DNA from: Methanothrix sp.
GTDB taxonomy: Archaea > Halobacteriota > Methanosarcinia > Methanotrichales > Methanotrichaceae
Assembly: GCA_028688535.1 (NCBI GenBank)
Contig: JAQTXY010000065.1
Location: forward strand, 1 to 8,174
Reading direction: 5' to 3'
DNA: 8,174 bases
Positions within the stretch are counted from its first letter, which is position 1; the number at the start of each line of letters is the position of its first letter. Below, piece after piece: positions 1-6,769 of this stretch. The translations under genes and the position numbers were made by a program. The notes under the pieces are model-generated. The model did no database searches. It was not told the DNA's origin and saw nothing but the letters and a program-made list of their open reading frames with translations.

Positions 1-2
1 AA

Positions 3-218
3 CCCCCAATGGGAGACCTACCTACCCACATATTCATCGGCAATTGCATTACAGCTAAGAACCAGGCAGGTGATTATATCTGTCCTTATGCCGAGAATAT
101 CATCGAAACGATTAATACCAAGATGGAAACCAATCCCGCGACAGGGACTGATCCGACCGGGAAGTTCTATACACATAAAGGAACGCACGCAAAAGGCAAG
201 CACATAATTCATCCATAA
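3..218 (+). CDS. C-terminal end of an unrecognised protein (5' end probably outside the window)
   Basis: The frame is open from the left edge to a TAA at 216-218. An ATG at 9 exists, but no ribosome binding site can be seen in the few bases before it and the frame stays open upstream. I therefore read this as the tail of a longer gene rather than a 69-residue protein. The peptide is soluble-looking, with no membrane segment. It has two cysteines (in GNCITAKN and YICPYAEN) and a basic, His/Lys/Gly-rich tail (HKGTHAKGKHIIHP). I do not recognise the family. The opposite strand is also open here (18-224), but its translation has a less protein-like composition and would lie just past the end of the minus-strand gene. 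The gene is convergent with the binding-protein gene at 382-1383. The reading frame is moderately supported and the function is unknown. Confidence 0.4.
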   Translation, partial: PPMGDLPTHIFIGNCITAKNQAGDYICPYAENIIETINTKMETNPATGTDPTGKFYTHKGTHAKGKHIIHP

Positions 219-271
219 TTCCAAATAGGGCTCAAGATAGATTGCGATTCTGTGAGGCCATACCCAATCAA

Positions 272-280
272 TTTATATAA
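272..280 (+). promoter_or_regulatory. Candidate archaeal TATA box (TTTATATAA)
   Basis: TTTATATAA is a near-ideal archaeal TATA element and lies in a spacer between two convergent genes, where a promoter is not expected. A start site about 25 bases downstream would fall near 300, at the left arm of the inverted repeat at 299-353. This suggests a possible short transcript. AT-rich spacers produce such motifs by chance, so confidence is low. On the minus strand the adjacent T5 run (279-283 read in reverse) could instead help end transcription of the gene starting at 1383. Confidence 0.25.
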
Positions 281-298
281 AAAGTGTAGCTAGCGGCA

Positions 299-353
299 GC
301 AAGAATGCCCACCGTTTTTCGGCAGTTTATTCTGTCGCCAGCCCTATTCTTGC
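299..353. repeat. Nested inverted repeat in the convergent spacer; terminator or small-RNA candidate
   Basis: The outer arms GCAAGAAT (299-306) and ATTCTTGC (346-353) are exact reverse complements. Inside them GGCAG (321-325) can pair with CTGTC (332-336) around a six-base loop, with one G-U pair. The element fills most of the 163-base gap between the two convergent reading frames (219-381), which holds no other gene I can support. It may be a bidirectional terminator: reading leftward, the stem is followed by a T5 run at 283-279, and a T5 run also lies inside it on the + strand (315-319). It may instead be a small structured RNA driven from the TATA-like motif at 272. The sequence alone does not decide. 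Confidence 0.4.
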
Positions 354-381
354 ATTAATCTATGCGATTAAATGCATGGTT

Positions 382-1383
382 TCATGTCTCTTTCTGTACA
401 ATTGTCACCTTATCATAGAGACTGTTGTCGAAGAGATCACTTTGGCCCATCATCTTCTGCGTATAATTCATCGCATATTGGGCTTTTGCATATTCCAGTG
501 TGTCGTTGACCAGTAGATGCGGGTCACTCATCCATTTACCATCCCAGGTTCTTATGGAGTACTTGATCATCTCCAGATCTTGTCCCGTGCGATTGGAGTA
601 GATTTCTGCAGCTTGCATGGGGTGGGCATTGGCATAATCCGTGGCATTCATATGAGTACGAATTATCTGTTCCACCAGCTCCGGTTCTTCCCGGATCAGC
701 TTGCCGCTGACAACTATGGCGCAGCATGCATGATTGGGTTTCATTTCGCCGGAGTACACCCAGGACTTGCCCTTTTTCGCAAATTCAATCATCGCCCCAG
801 CAGGTTCAGGGAGGAATACCCCATCTAATTTTCCCGCAAGCATGGCGCTCACAGCATCTCCCGGCCCCATTGCAGTCATCTTTACCTCGCTGATGTTTAC
901 ACCATTCTTTTCCAGCCATACCTTCAGCAAAGTGTCTTGGTTTGTGCCTGTCGGTAAAGCCCCTATTTGTAATCCTCGCAGAGATTGCGGTCCTTCATAG
1001 CTAAGATCGGGCCTCAACACGAGGGTTGAGCCATTGGTATTCACTGCTACCACAAATTTTGCATCTAGGCCTCTTGATGCAGGACGTATAAACGGCCCTG
1101 TACAGATATAGGCCATGTCTATGTCCCCCGCCTTCATAGCCTCCAACTCCGAACCACCGGACGGATATCCGAATTCTTTGACATCTGTGATCCCAAACGG
1201 CAATAGATCTTTCTGCCACCAGCCCATCTCCTGCGCGATCATTTCTGCCACATGATGAGTTGTCGGCTGGTAACCTATGCGAAGAGTGGTGACCTTTTCC
1301 GTCTTATTCTCTGGAGATGAAATGCATCCAAGGGAAAAAAGCACAACTATGACGAGCAGAGCAATAAGAGTAATGATTTTCAA
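382..1383 (-). CDS. ABC transporter substrate-binding lipoprotein, SsuA/NMT1/TauA class
   Basis: This 333-residue protein is predicted to be an exported, lipid-anchored solute receptor handing a small ligand, perhaps an organosulfur or amine compound, to an ABC importer. A hydrophobic signal segment (about residues 3-19) ends in the lipobox-like FSLGC, placing the anchor at Cys20. The mature part has the order typical of the NMT1/SsuA fold: LRIGYQPTTHH (35-44), an EAMKAGDIDMAY segment (81-92), TGTNQDTLLKVWLEKNG (145-161), and AMLAGKLDGVFLPEP (180-194). Length is normal. The start is TTG: an in-frame TAA lies two codons upstream, and AGGTGA sits six bases before the TTG, so no earlier start is possible. 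The MBL gene ends 67 bases upstream on the same strand and could be co-transcribed, but a separate TATA-like motif lies in the gap. No permease or ATPase gene is present here. The ligand is unknown. Confidence 0.88.
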   Translation of the reverse strand: MKIITLIALLVIVVLFSLGCISSPENKTEKVTTLRIGYQPTTHHVAEMIAQEMGWWQKDLLPFGITDVKEFGYPSGGSELEAMKAGDIDMAYICTGPFIRPASRGLDAKFVVAVNTNGSTLVLRPDLSYEGPQSLRGLQIGALPTGTNQDTLLKVWLEKNGVNISEVKMTAMGPGDAVSAMLAGKLDGVFLPEPAGAMIEFAKKGKSWVYSGEMKPNHACCAIVVSGKLIREEPELVEQIIRTHMNATDYANAHPMQAAEIYSNRTGQDLEMIKYSIRTWDGKWMSDPHLLVNDTLEYAKAQYAMNYTQKMMGQSDLFDNSLYDKVTIVQKET

Positions 1384-1408
1384 AAATTATCACCTTTAAT
1401 ACAATTAT

Positions 1409-1446
1409 AATGATCGTTCATTGGTAATAACCTTTTGGTATATTTT
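1409..1446 (-). promoter_or_regulatory. Candidate promoter of the binding-protein gene, with a small inverted repeat at the start site
   Basis: Read on the minus strand, CCGAAAATATACC gives a purine-rich BRE-like stretch followed by a TATA-like core at about 1446-1437. A start about 25 bases downstream would be near 1413, leaving a leader of roughly 30 bases containing the AGGTGA ribosome binding site. AATGA (1409-1413) and TCATT (1418-1422) form a five-base inverted repeat with a four-base spacer over the predicted start, a possible operator. Both motifs are short and the call is tentative. Confidence 0.35.
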
Positions 1447-1450
1447 CGGA

Positions 1451-3184
1451 TCAGCACGAAAGAAGAAATGACTCACATGACAAGAACTCGATCTGCATTG
1501 CATAGCCATCGCAGGTATATTCTCTCTGAATGACCCCGCCACAAAGGGCAAATGATCTTTCGAAGAATCTCCAAGTTTGTTCGTCCAGAGGATAATCTCC
1601 ATCAGTTCTCGGGACAGCTATGCATATAGAGACCCAGCCCTGATTGGAGGACGTGATTATTTGTATCTCTGTTGCTACAGCACTTGCAAGCCTCTCCAAT
1701 AGGTCGATCAAAGAATCGCGAAAACGTTCCTTGTCCATGCGCACTAAGGGCAGGTTCTTGTCGGCTTTGAACTTTAAAATTGTCCTCTCCAGCAAATTGA
1801 CATAAGCTATCCTCGCCCTGAGAGCCCTGAGGTAGTCTTCATATAAATCTGCATATAAGATAGCATCATCCTCATAAGGCCGGGATTTTGAAAAATCCAG
1901 GACCTCTTTTAAAATTGCATTTAGGTCCACATCATCTGCATAGTAAATGGGCTTAAACCCACGATAGGTGATGGCATAGTCATTCAACATTCTGTTAGCT
2001 CTTCTTAGAAGAGATCTGTCCAGAAATGAACCCAGCTCTTTACTCTCAAAAACCTGATCCAACTTTTTTATTATCTGTCCTGCTTTGTGCACCAGATCCC
2101 AATCAAGCTTCTTACCCATATGCAATTCCTTTACAAAGCAGTTGAATTCAAAGAAAAGCTCATCAATTTGCTTGATATCAATGAGTTTTTGCATGTACTC
2201 TGCATCCCTGCTTTCCTCCAGCCATTCGAGCACATGGGAGACATAAGCCAATCTGCCAATTATTATTGTAAAAAGCCTCTCTAGCTCCCTCATCAAATCC
2301 TCGGCATAAATTGCAGTATTCCTGGCCCAATGCTGGGTGATTTCCTCCAGGCCGGAAAGAGAAAGTACATCCTGATACATGGACCGCAGAGTATTCCACG
2401 CCCTATCGACATCGACAATTCGGCCATGTCCCGAGCAGCAATAGCTGATATTTCTTTTTTCGAGGATCCACATAGTTTTATAAATTGATTTTATTAAATC
2501 GGACTGATTCCAGCCATATGCTCCTGCCATTCCCGGGTTAGGGGCAAAGAAAAGATCTCCTGTGAAAAGCAGACACCCAACCCGCAAGCATAAGCTATCC
2601 GGGCTGTGACCGGGAATGGAGTATATCTCAAGCAGGTCCCCATTGCCCAATGAAATCGTTTGCATTTGGAGGATTGGACCGTAGCGAATTTTAATAGAGT
2701 CTACACAATAGGAGAACTTCCCCCCTTTTATCTCAAGCTCATGCGCACCACCAATAATGAGATCCATTCTGGAAAGCAGTTTGATATCGACGGGAATGGG
2801 AGCCATTTCTTTCCCGAGAAGGTCTGCCAGAGTCAATTCTGCGTCCTGGCTTATCAGAGCATCTGCTCCAATCTCCTGAGCCGCTGCTGTAATATCGCCC
2901 AGATCTTTGATCCTTCTGAGACGATTCAATTGAAAACAATGGTCCAAATGAGCATGGGTCAGATATACGATCACCGGCCTAGGCTTCTCACTAAGCATAG
3001 CCGCAATATTATCCACCAGGCAGTCGAGCTGGTCATCCAGGGCACCGGGATCGATTACTGCGATTTGATCATCTCCAGATAGTATGAATGAATTGGAGGA
3101 CATAAGATCTATCTTCCGAATGTAAGGATAGAACTTCATACCCCTGGTTCCGGGAATAGGTTGTATAATATTGGATTTAATCAT
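1451..3184 (-). CDS. Metallo-beta-lactamase-fold hydrolase with a degenerate histidine-kinase-like C-terminal half
   Basis: Numbering is from the ATG at 3184 (577 residues). The N-terminal half is a complete MBL metal site: THAHLDH (H77, H79, D81, H82), GHS (H193), FTGD (D210) and SGHGR (H253), so a two-metal hydrolase is expected. The substrate is unknown. Residues about 290-420 are helical. About 418-567 resemble a kinase core: DVDLNAILKEVLDF, then VRMDKERFRDSLIDLLERLASA, then a terminal CGGVIQREY segment. However, the N-box Asn is replaced (DLLERLASA), no DxGxG or GLGL motif is present, and no clear phospho-acceptor His is seen, so kinase activity is unlikely. The frame opens to a TTG at 3244, but that stretch is TATA-like promoter DNA. 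ATGs at 3193 and 3184 are better; GATGAT lies four bases before the latter, and the PIPGTRG lead-in is kept. It is divergent from the receptor gene. Confidence 0.82.
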   Translation of the reverse strand: MIKSNIIQPIPGTRGMKFYPYIRKIDLMSSNSFILSGDDQIAVIDPGALDDQLDCLVDNIAAMLSEKPRPVIVYLTHAHLDHCFQLNRLRRIKDLGDITAAAQEIGADALISQDAELTLADLLGKEMAPIPVDIKLLSRMDLIIGGAHELEIKGGKFSYCVDSIKIRYGPILQMQTISLGNGDLLEIYSIPGHSPDSLCLRVGCLLFTGDLFFAPNPGMAGAYGWNQSDLIKSIYKTMWILEKRNISYCCSGHGRIVDVDRAWNTLRSMYQDVLSLSGLEEITQHWARNTAIYAEDLMRELERLFTIIIGRLAYVSHVLEWLEESRDAEYMQKLIDIKQIDELFFEFNCFVKELHMGKKLDWDLVHKAGQIIKKLDQVFESKELGSFLDRSLLRRANRMLNDYAITYRGFKPIYYADDVDLNAILKEVLDFSKSRPYEDDAILYADLYEDYLRALRARIAYVNLLERTILKFKADKNLPLVRMDKERFRDSLIDLLERLASAVATEIQIITSSNQGWVSICIAVPRTDGDYPLDEQTWRFFERSFALCGGVIQREYTCDGYAMQIEFLSCESFLLSC

Positions 3185-3193
3185 AATGATCAT

Positions 3194-3333
3194 CAGGTGC
3201 AAAGAGAAGTTATATATGTAATGAATATAGTATATATTTAACAATTACGTTAAAACAGGCAACTTCTTTGATCCATTCAAATTGGCCAACTCTTCAATTC
3301 TGGATTTGATATTATACAGGAGGAAAGAGGGAT
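3194..3333. promoter_or_regulatory. Divergent promoter region between the MBL gene and the receptor gene
   Basis: Two AT-rich blocks stand out. TTATATATG at 3210-3218, read in reverse as CATATATAA, lies about 26-30 bases before the preferred MBL start codons, which would make that mRNA almost leaderless. TATATATTTA at 3231-3240 could serve the + strand, with a start near 3262 and a leader of about 70 bases ending in AGGAGG (3318-3323) before the ATG at 3334. Either block could be used in either direction. Other elements are the palindromes ATGATCAT (3186-3193, overlapping the MBL start) and TTGGCCAA (3282-3289, in the receptor leader). The closeness of the TATA blocks suggests that expression of the two genes is linked or mutually exclusive. 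Confidence 0.5.
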
Positions 3334-6300
3334 ATGAATCTGCGCGAGAAGACACTAATTGTTATGGGTGCTTCCCTCATCCTCGTGGTTCTGATCCTGT
3401 ACATTACTGCCCAAATGGAGCTATTTCTAGGTTTTTCGAAGCTGGAAGAAGAAGTGATACATCGAGATGTTGAAAGGGCATTAAAAGCCATATCAAGTGA
3501 TCTGGATAGCATGGAGGGTCTGGCAGATCATTGGGCCTCCAGAAATGATACAGTTGCATTCCTTAAAGAAGGTGATGCAACTTTCATTGTAAATAATCGA
3601 GAGGAACTTGCTGAGGAGAGCTTGAGCAAGATGGGGATCAATTTGTTGCTCTTCATGGATTCGTTTGGGCAGATAGCCTTTAGCAGATACCTGGACGAAA
3701 ACGGAAGCCGCATAGAGATCCCCTCGGACCTGTCAGATCAATTATCCTTTTATGGGTTTTGTCCAGGGTGCCTGGACAAACAGAGCAAGTATTCGGGAAT
3801 AATTCTGATTTCCAACGAACCCTTGCTAGTAGTCACCAATCCCGTAATCATGAGAAGAGGAGATGGTGCCTCTGCAGGCAGAGTGGTATTGGGGCGATTT
3901 CTGACTGACAGAGAGATTACCAGGTTATCCAAGACCACTCAATTGCATATGACAATTAAATCATTGAAAGATGAGAATATGTCCTCGGACTTCAAGGATG
4001 CTAAAATCTCTTTAACAGGCAATGATTCCGTGTTGGTCAGGATCTTGGATAATGACTCCATTGCAGGATATGCCCTCTTAAACAATATCTATAATAATCC
4101 GCTATTGATACTGAGAATAGATTCAACACGTGCGATCTATTTGCAGGGTTTGAAGAGCCTGCGCAGTTTTGTAATCTTATTCTCTCTGGCAGACATTTTT
4201 CTTTTCATGCTTACTTTGCTTTTCCTGGATCGCTACGTTCTATCCCGGCTGAGTCTTCTTACCACAGGAGTTGCCAGGATTGGCAAGAGCCAGAATATAG
4301 CCTCTCGCCTTGCGATCCGGGGAAAGGACGAGCTATCAGGCCTGGCCTCATCTATTAATGGCATGCTCGATGCTTTGGGGCAGGCCCATGAAGAGATCAT
4401 CAATAGCGAAAGGCGCTACAAAGCAGTGGTTGAAGAGCAATCAGACCTAATTTTGAGAACATTGACTGATGGCACAATAACCTATTGCAATGAGGTTTTC
4501 TGCAGATTTTTCTCAAATAACCAGGATATGATAGTCGGAAAAAAAATAGATAGTCTGATTCCAACCGAAAATCTGCAGCCGGCGGTAGACATAATCAGCG
4601 GTCTGATACCCGATAACTCAACAGTATCATTTGTTAGCCTATTTAAGAGGCCTGAGGGGCGACGTTGGATCCAATGGACCAGCCATGGCATATTTAACCA
4701 ATCTGGATCTCTAATTGAGGTCCAATCAGTTGGCAGGGATATAACTGAGCTAAAAATGGCAGAAGAAGCCCTCAAGCAGTCGGAGAGACGTCAGGCCGAC
4801 ATAATTGAATTCATGCCGGACGCCATACTGGCTATTGATCTGGACGGCAGGGTAATGGTCTGGAATAAAGCCATGGAGAGACTGACAGGCGTCAAAGCTG
4901 ATAATATGCTGGGAGAGGACAATTACGAGCATGCACTGCCATTCTACGGATTTCGAAGACCGATTTTGGTCGACATGGTATTAACACCATTCAAGCAATT
5001 TGAAAACGAGTATGCTAGCTTCAAAAAGGAAGGAAATGCGGTTTTAGGTGAGATCTTTATCCCCCGTCTTGGACCAAATGGATCTTATCTTTTAGCAAAG
5101 GCCGCAACGCTATACAATGCTGCAGGTGATAAGGTAGGCGCAATAGAGTCCATAAAGGATATTACTGAACGAAGGAACATGGAGCAAAAACTGGATAGAA
5201 CTAAGACTGAATTGCATATTGCGGCAGAAATTCAGAAGAGCTTTATTCCCAAAAAGACTCCAGACATTCCCGAATTTGAGATAGAAGCGACAAGCATTCC
5301 TGCGATGGAGGTGGGTGGAGATTTTTATGATTTTATTGTTCAGCCGGATGGGAAATATGGAATTGTAATTGCCGATGTTGCGGGAAAAAGCATTCCAGCA
5401 GCTATTTTCATGGCGCTCTCCAGGACGATAATTCGAGCCAATGCCACAAGTCAGTCCAAGGTATCAAAGGTTGCCAAGAATGCCAATAAAATGATTGCAT
5501 CCGATGCACCGACAGGCATGTTTGTGACCCTAATCTATGGTGTTTTGGATGGAGAGACCTTATCGCTGCATTATGTAAATGCGGGCCATCCTCCGCCTTT
5601 GATCTTCAGGTCAGCGGACTCTACCATTGAAGAGGAAGTACCAATGGGAATTGTTATGGGTATTATTGATGACGCGCAGTACAAGGAGAGTCGCATCAAA
5701 TTCTCGTCAGGTGATATGGCCATATTTTACACCGATGGGATTACAGAGGCTATGAACAGCCAAGGAGAGATGTATGGAGTAAAACGTCTAATGGATGTCA
5801 TTCAAGATAATTGTCTGTTAGAAACAAGAGAGATTTTGAACAAAATACTCATAGACATATCGAATTTTAGCCGGAACACAGAGCAACATGATGATATTAC
5901 CTTGATAGTAATAAAGGCTATAGGCCAGCAGAGAGATCATTGCAGGACAAAGATGATCTCCACCAGAGATAATATACCTAAGATTGTAAGTTACATTGAC
6001 AAGAAGATGTCTGCAGGGGGTTTTGACAGAGAACAAATATTGGAGCTACAGGTGGCTGTAGAAGAAGCATATGTTAATATAATAAATCATGGATATAAAA
6101 AAGAAGAAGGTCCCATCTGGGTCACATTCGACTGCGGGAACAGATTGTTTAAGGTGACCCTCGAGGATGAAGCCCCTCGCTTTGATCCTACTCTATTTAT
6201 TAAGCGAGATCATGATGGCAATATCCAAGATCATCCTGTGGGTGGATGGGGCATTAATATTATGAGGTCGCAAACTGATGAAATGAGATATGTGTATAAT

Positions 6301-6348
6301 AATAATAAAAACAAATTGGTTTTGATTAAAAAAAATAAAATGAAATAA
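3334..6348 (+). CDS. Membrane receptor with CHASE4-like sensor, HAMP, two PAS, SpoIIE/PP2C phosphatase and RsbW-like kinase domains
   Basis: This 1004-residue receptor should dephosphorylate and phosphorylate STAS partner proteins in response to an outside signal. Order: TM1 (8-26); extracytoplasmic CHASE4-like sensor (about 27-275, with DHWASRNDTVAFL at 65-77 and LLLFMDSFGQIAFSRYLD at 104-121); TM2 (278-298); HAMP (about 299-352); PAS1 (about 362-472); PAS2 (about 486-612); helical linker (613-638); PP2C/SpoIIE phosphatase (about 640-862); RsbW-type GHKL kinase (about 875-1000). Phosphatase metal ligands appear intact: GGDFYD (D663), IADVAGK (D681), YTDGITEA (D801), HDDIT (D853, D854). The kinase N-box EAYVNIINHGY keeps E911 and N915, matching the catalytic Glu and Mg-binding Asn of SpoIIAB; the G-box GGWGINIMR (970-978) is also kept. 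Start: ATG at 3334, with AGGAGG ten bases upstream. Two STAS genes follow in the same direction at 34- and 45-base gaps, indicating an operon. The ligand is unknown. Confidence 0.92.
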   Translation: MNLREKTLIVMGASLILVVLILYITAQMELFLGFSKLEEEVIHRDVERALKAISSDLDSMEGLADHWASRNDTVAFLKEGDATFIVNNREELAEESLSKMGINLLLFMDSFGQIAFSRYLDENGSRIEIPSDLSDQLSFYGFCPGCLDKQSKYSGIILISNEPLLVVTNPVIMRRGDGASAGRVVLGRFLTDREITRLSKTTQLHMTIKSLKDENMSSDFKDAKISLTGNDSVLVRILDNDSIAGYALLNNIYNNPLLILRIDSTRAIYLQGLKSLRSFVILFSLADIFLFMLTLLFLDRYVLSRLSLLTTGVARIGKSQNIASRLAIRGKDELSGLASSINGMLDALGQAHEEIINSERRYKAVVEEQSDLILRTLTDGTITYCNEVFCRFFSNNQDMIVGKKIDSLIPTENLQPAVDIISGLIPDNSTVSFVSLFKRPEGRRWIQWTSHGIFNQSGSLIEVQSVGRDITELKMAEEALKQSERRQADIIEFMPDAILAIDLDGRVMVWNKAMERLTGVKADNMLGEDNYEHALPFYGFRRPILVDMVLTPFKQFENEYASFKKEGNAVLGEIFIPRLGPNGSYLLAKAATLYNAAGDKVGAIESIKDITERRNMEQKLDRTKTELHIAAEIQKSFIPKKTPDIPEFEIEATSIPAMEVGGDFYDFIVQPDGKYGIVIADVAGKSIPAAIFMALSRTIIRANATSQSKVSKVAKNANKMIASDAPTGMFVTLIYGVLDGETLSLHYVNAGHPPPLIFRSADSTIEEEVPMGIVMGIIDDAQYKESRIKFSSGDMAIFYTDGITEAMNSQGEMYGVKRLMDVIQDNCLLETREILNKILIDISNFSRNTEQHDDITLIVIKAIGQQRDHCRTKMISTRDNIPKIVSYIDKKMSAGGFDREQILELQVAVEEAYVNIINHGYKKEEGPIWVTFDCGNRLFKVTLEDEAPRFDPTLFIKRDHDGNIQDHPVGGWGINIMRSQTDEMRYVYNNNKNKLVLIKKNKMK

Positions 6349-6382
6349 CACGAATCCATAAGTTCGAAAGGATGGCGAGACG

Positions 6383-6724
6383 ATGGAAATTGCTGAGAGA
6401 ATAATAGCAGATGTCTGTATTATCTCAATCTCAGGAAGAATCGATACGATTACTTCCAAGGATTTGGAGGCTAAACTGAACGAAGCAATTGAGAAACGAA
6501 AAGAGAAGATGATCATTAATTTGGCAAAAGTGGACTATATCAGCAGTGTGGGTTTGAGGGTTTTGTTAGCAGCTTTAAAGAGACAGAAACATAACCATGG
6601 ATCGCTTCCGCTTGTTTCTCTTCAGCCTTTCGTGCAGAATGTATTTAAGATAACAGGATTAGATAAGGTATTTCAGATATTTCCCACAGAGGAAGCTGCG
6701 TTTTCGGAGTCTGACATGCGTTGA
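6383..6724 (+). CDS. STAS-domain anti-sigma-factor-antagonist-like protein (first of a tandem pair)
   Basis: This is a single STAS domain of 113 residues, the usual length for SpoIIAA/RsbV. ISISGRIDTITSKDLE (14-29) matches the family's first strand and helix. The phosphorylation loop is VDYISSVGLRVLL (50-62). By alignment with RsbV and SpoIIAA, where the acceptor lies two residues before the Gly of GLG, the acceptor is S55. LVSLQPFVQNVFKITGLDKVF (76-96) matches the conserved C-terminal helix. It probably cycles between a phosphorylated and a free form under control of the kinase and phosphatase domains of the upstream receptor (34-base gap, same strand). The start is ATG 6383 with the weak site AAAGGATGG before it. 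An ATG at 6372 is in another frame. The downstream binding partner is unknown, since archaea lack sigma factors. Confidence 0.92.
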   Translation: MEIAERIIADVCIISISGRIDTITSKDLEAKLNEAIEKRKEKMIINLAKVDYISSVGLRVLLAALKRQKHNHGSLPLVSLQPFVQNVFKITGLDKVFQIFPTEEAAFSESDMR

Positions 6725-6769
6725 TGTATTGCGCTGAAAAAGTCAAAAAGAAGCTATAGGGATAACATA

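Noticed and set aside
18..224. 68-residue minus-strand frame at the left edge
   Set aside because: Opposite strand of the more protein-like + frame; no promoter or ribosome binding site, and a Cys/Arg-rich composition typical of antisense frames.
517..828. 103-residue + strand frame opposite the binding-protein gene
   Set aside because: Antisense shadow of a clear NMT1/SsuA-type coding region; no signals of its own.
3185..3244. N-terminal extension of the MBL hydrolase from a TTG at 3244
   Set aside because: The extra 20 codons lie in TATA-like promoter sequence, give a Tyr/Ile-rich peptide unlike a domain or signal sequence, and have no ribosome binding site.
6294..6340. AT-rich repeat-like stretch (ATAATAATAATAAAAAC) near the end of the receptor gene
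   Set aside because: It encodes the Asn/Lys-rich C-terminal tail of the kinase domain in frame, so it needs no separate explanation.
6193..6516. 107-residue hydrophobic minus-strand frame across the receptor-STAS junction
   Set aside because: Antisense of two confirmed coding regions; its hydrophobicity comes from A-rich codons (Lys, Asn) read in reverse.
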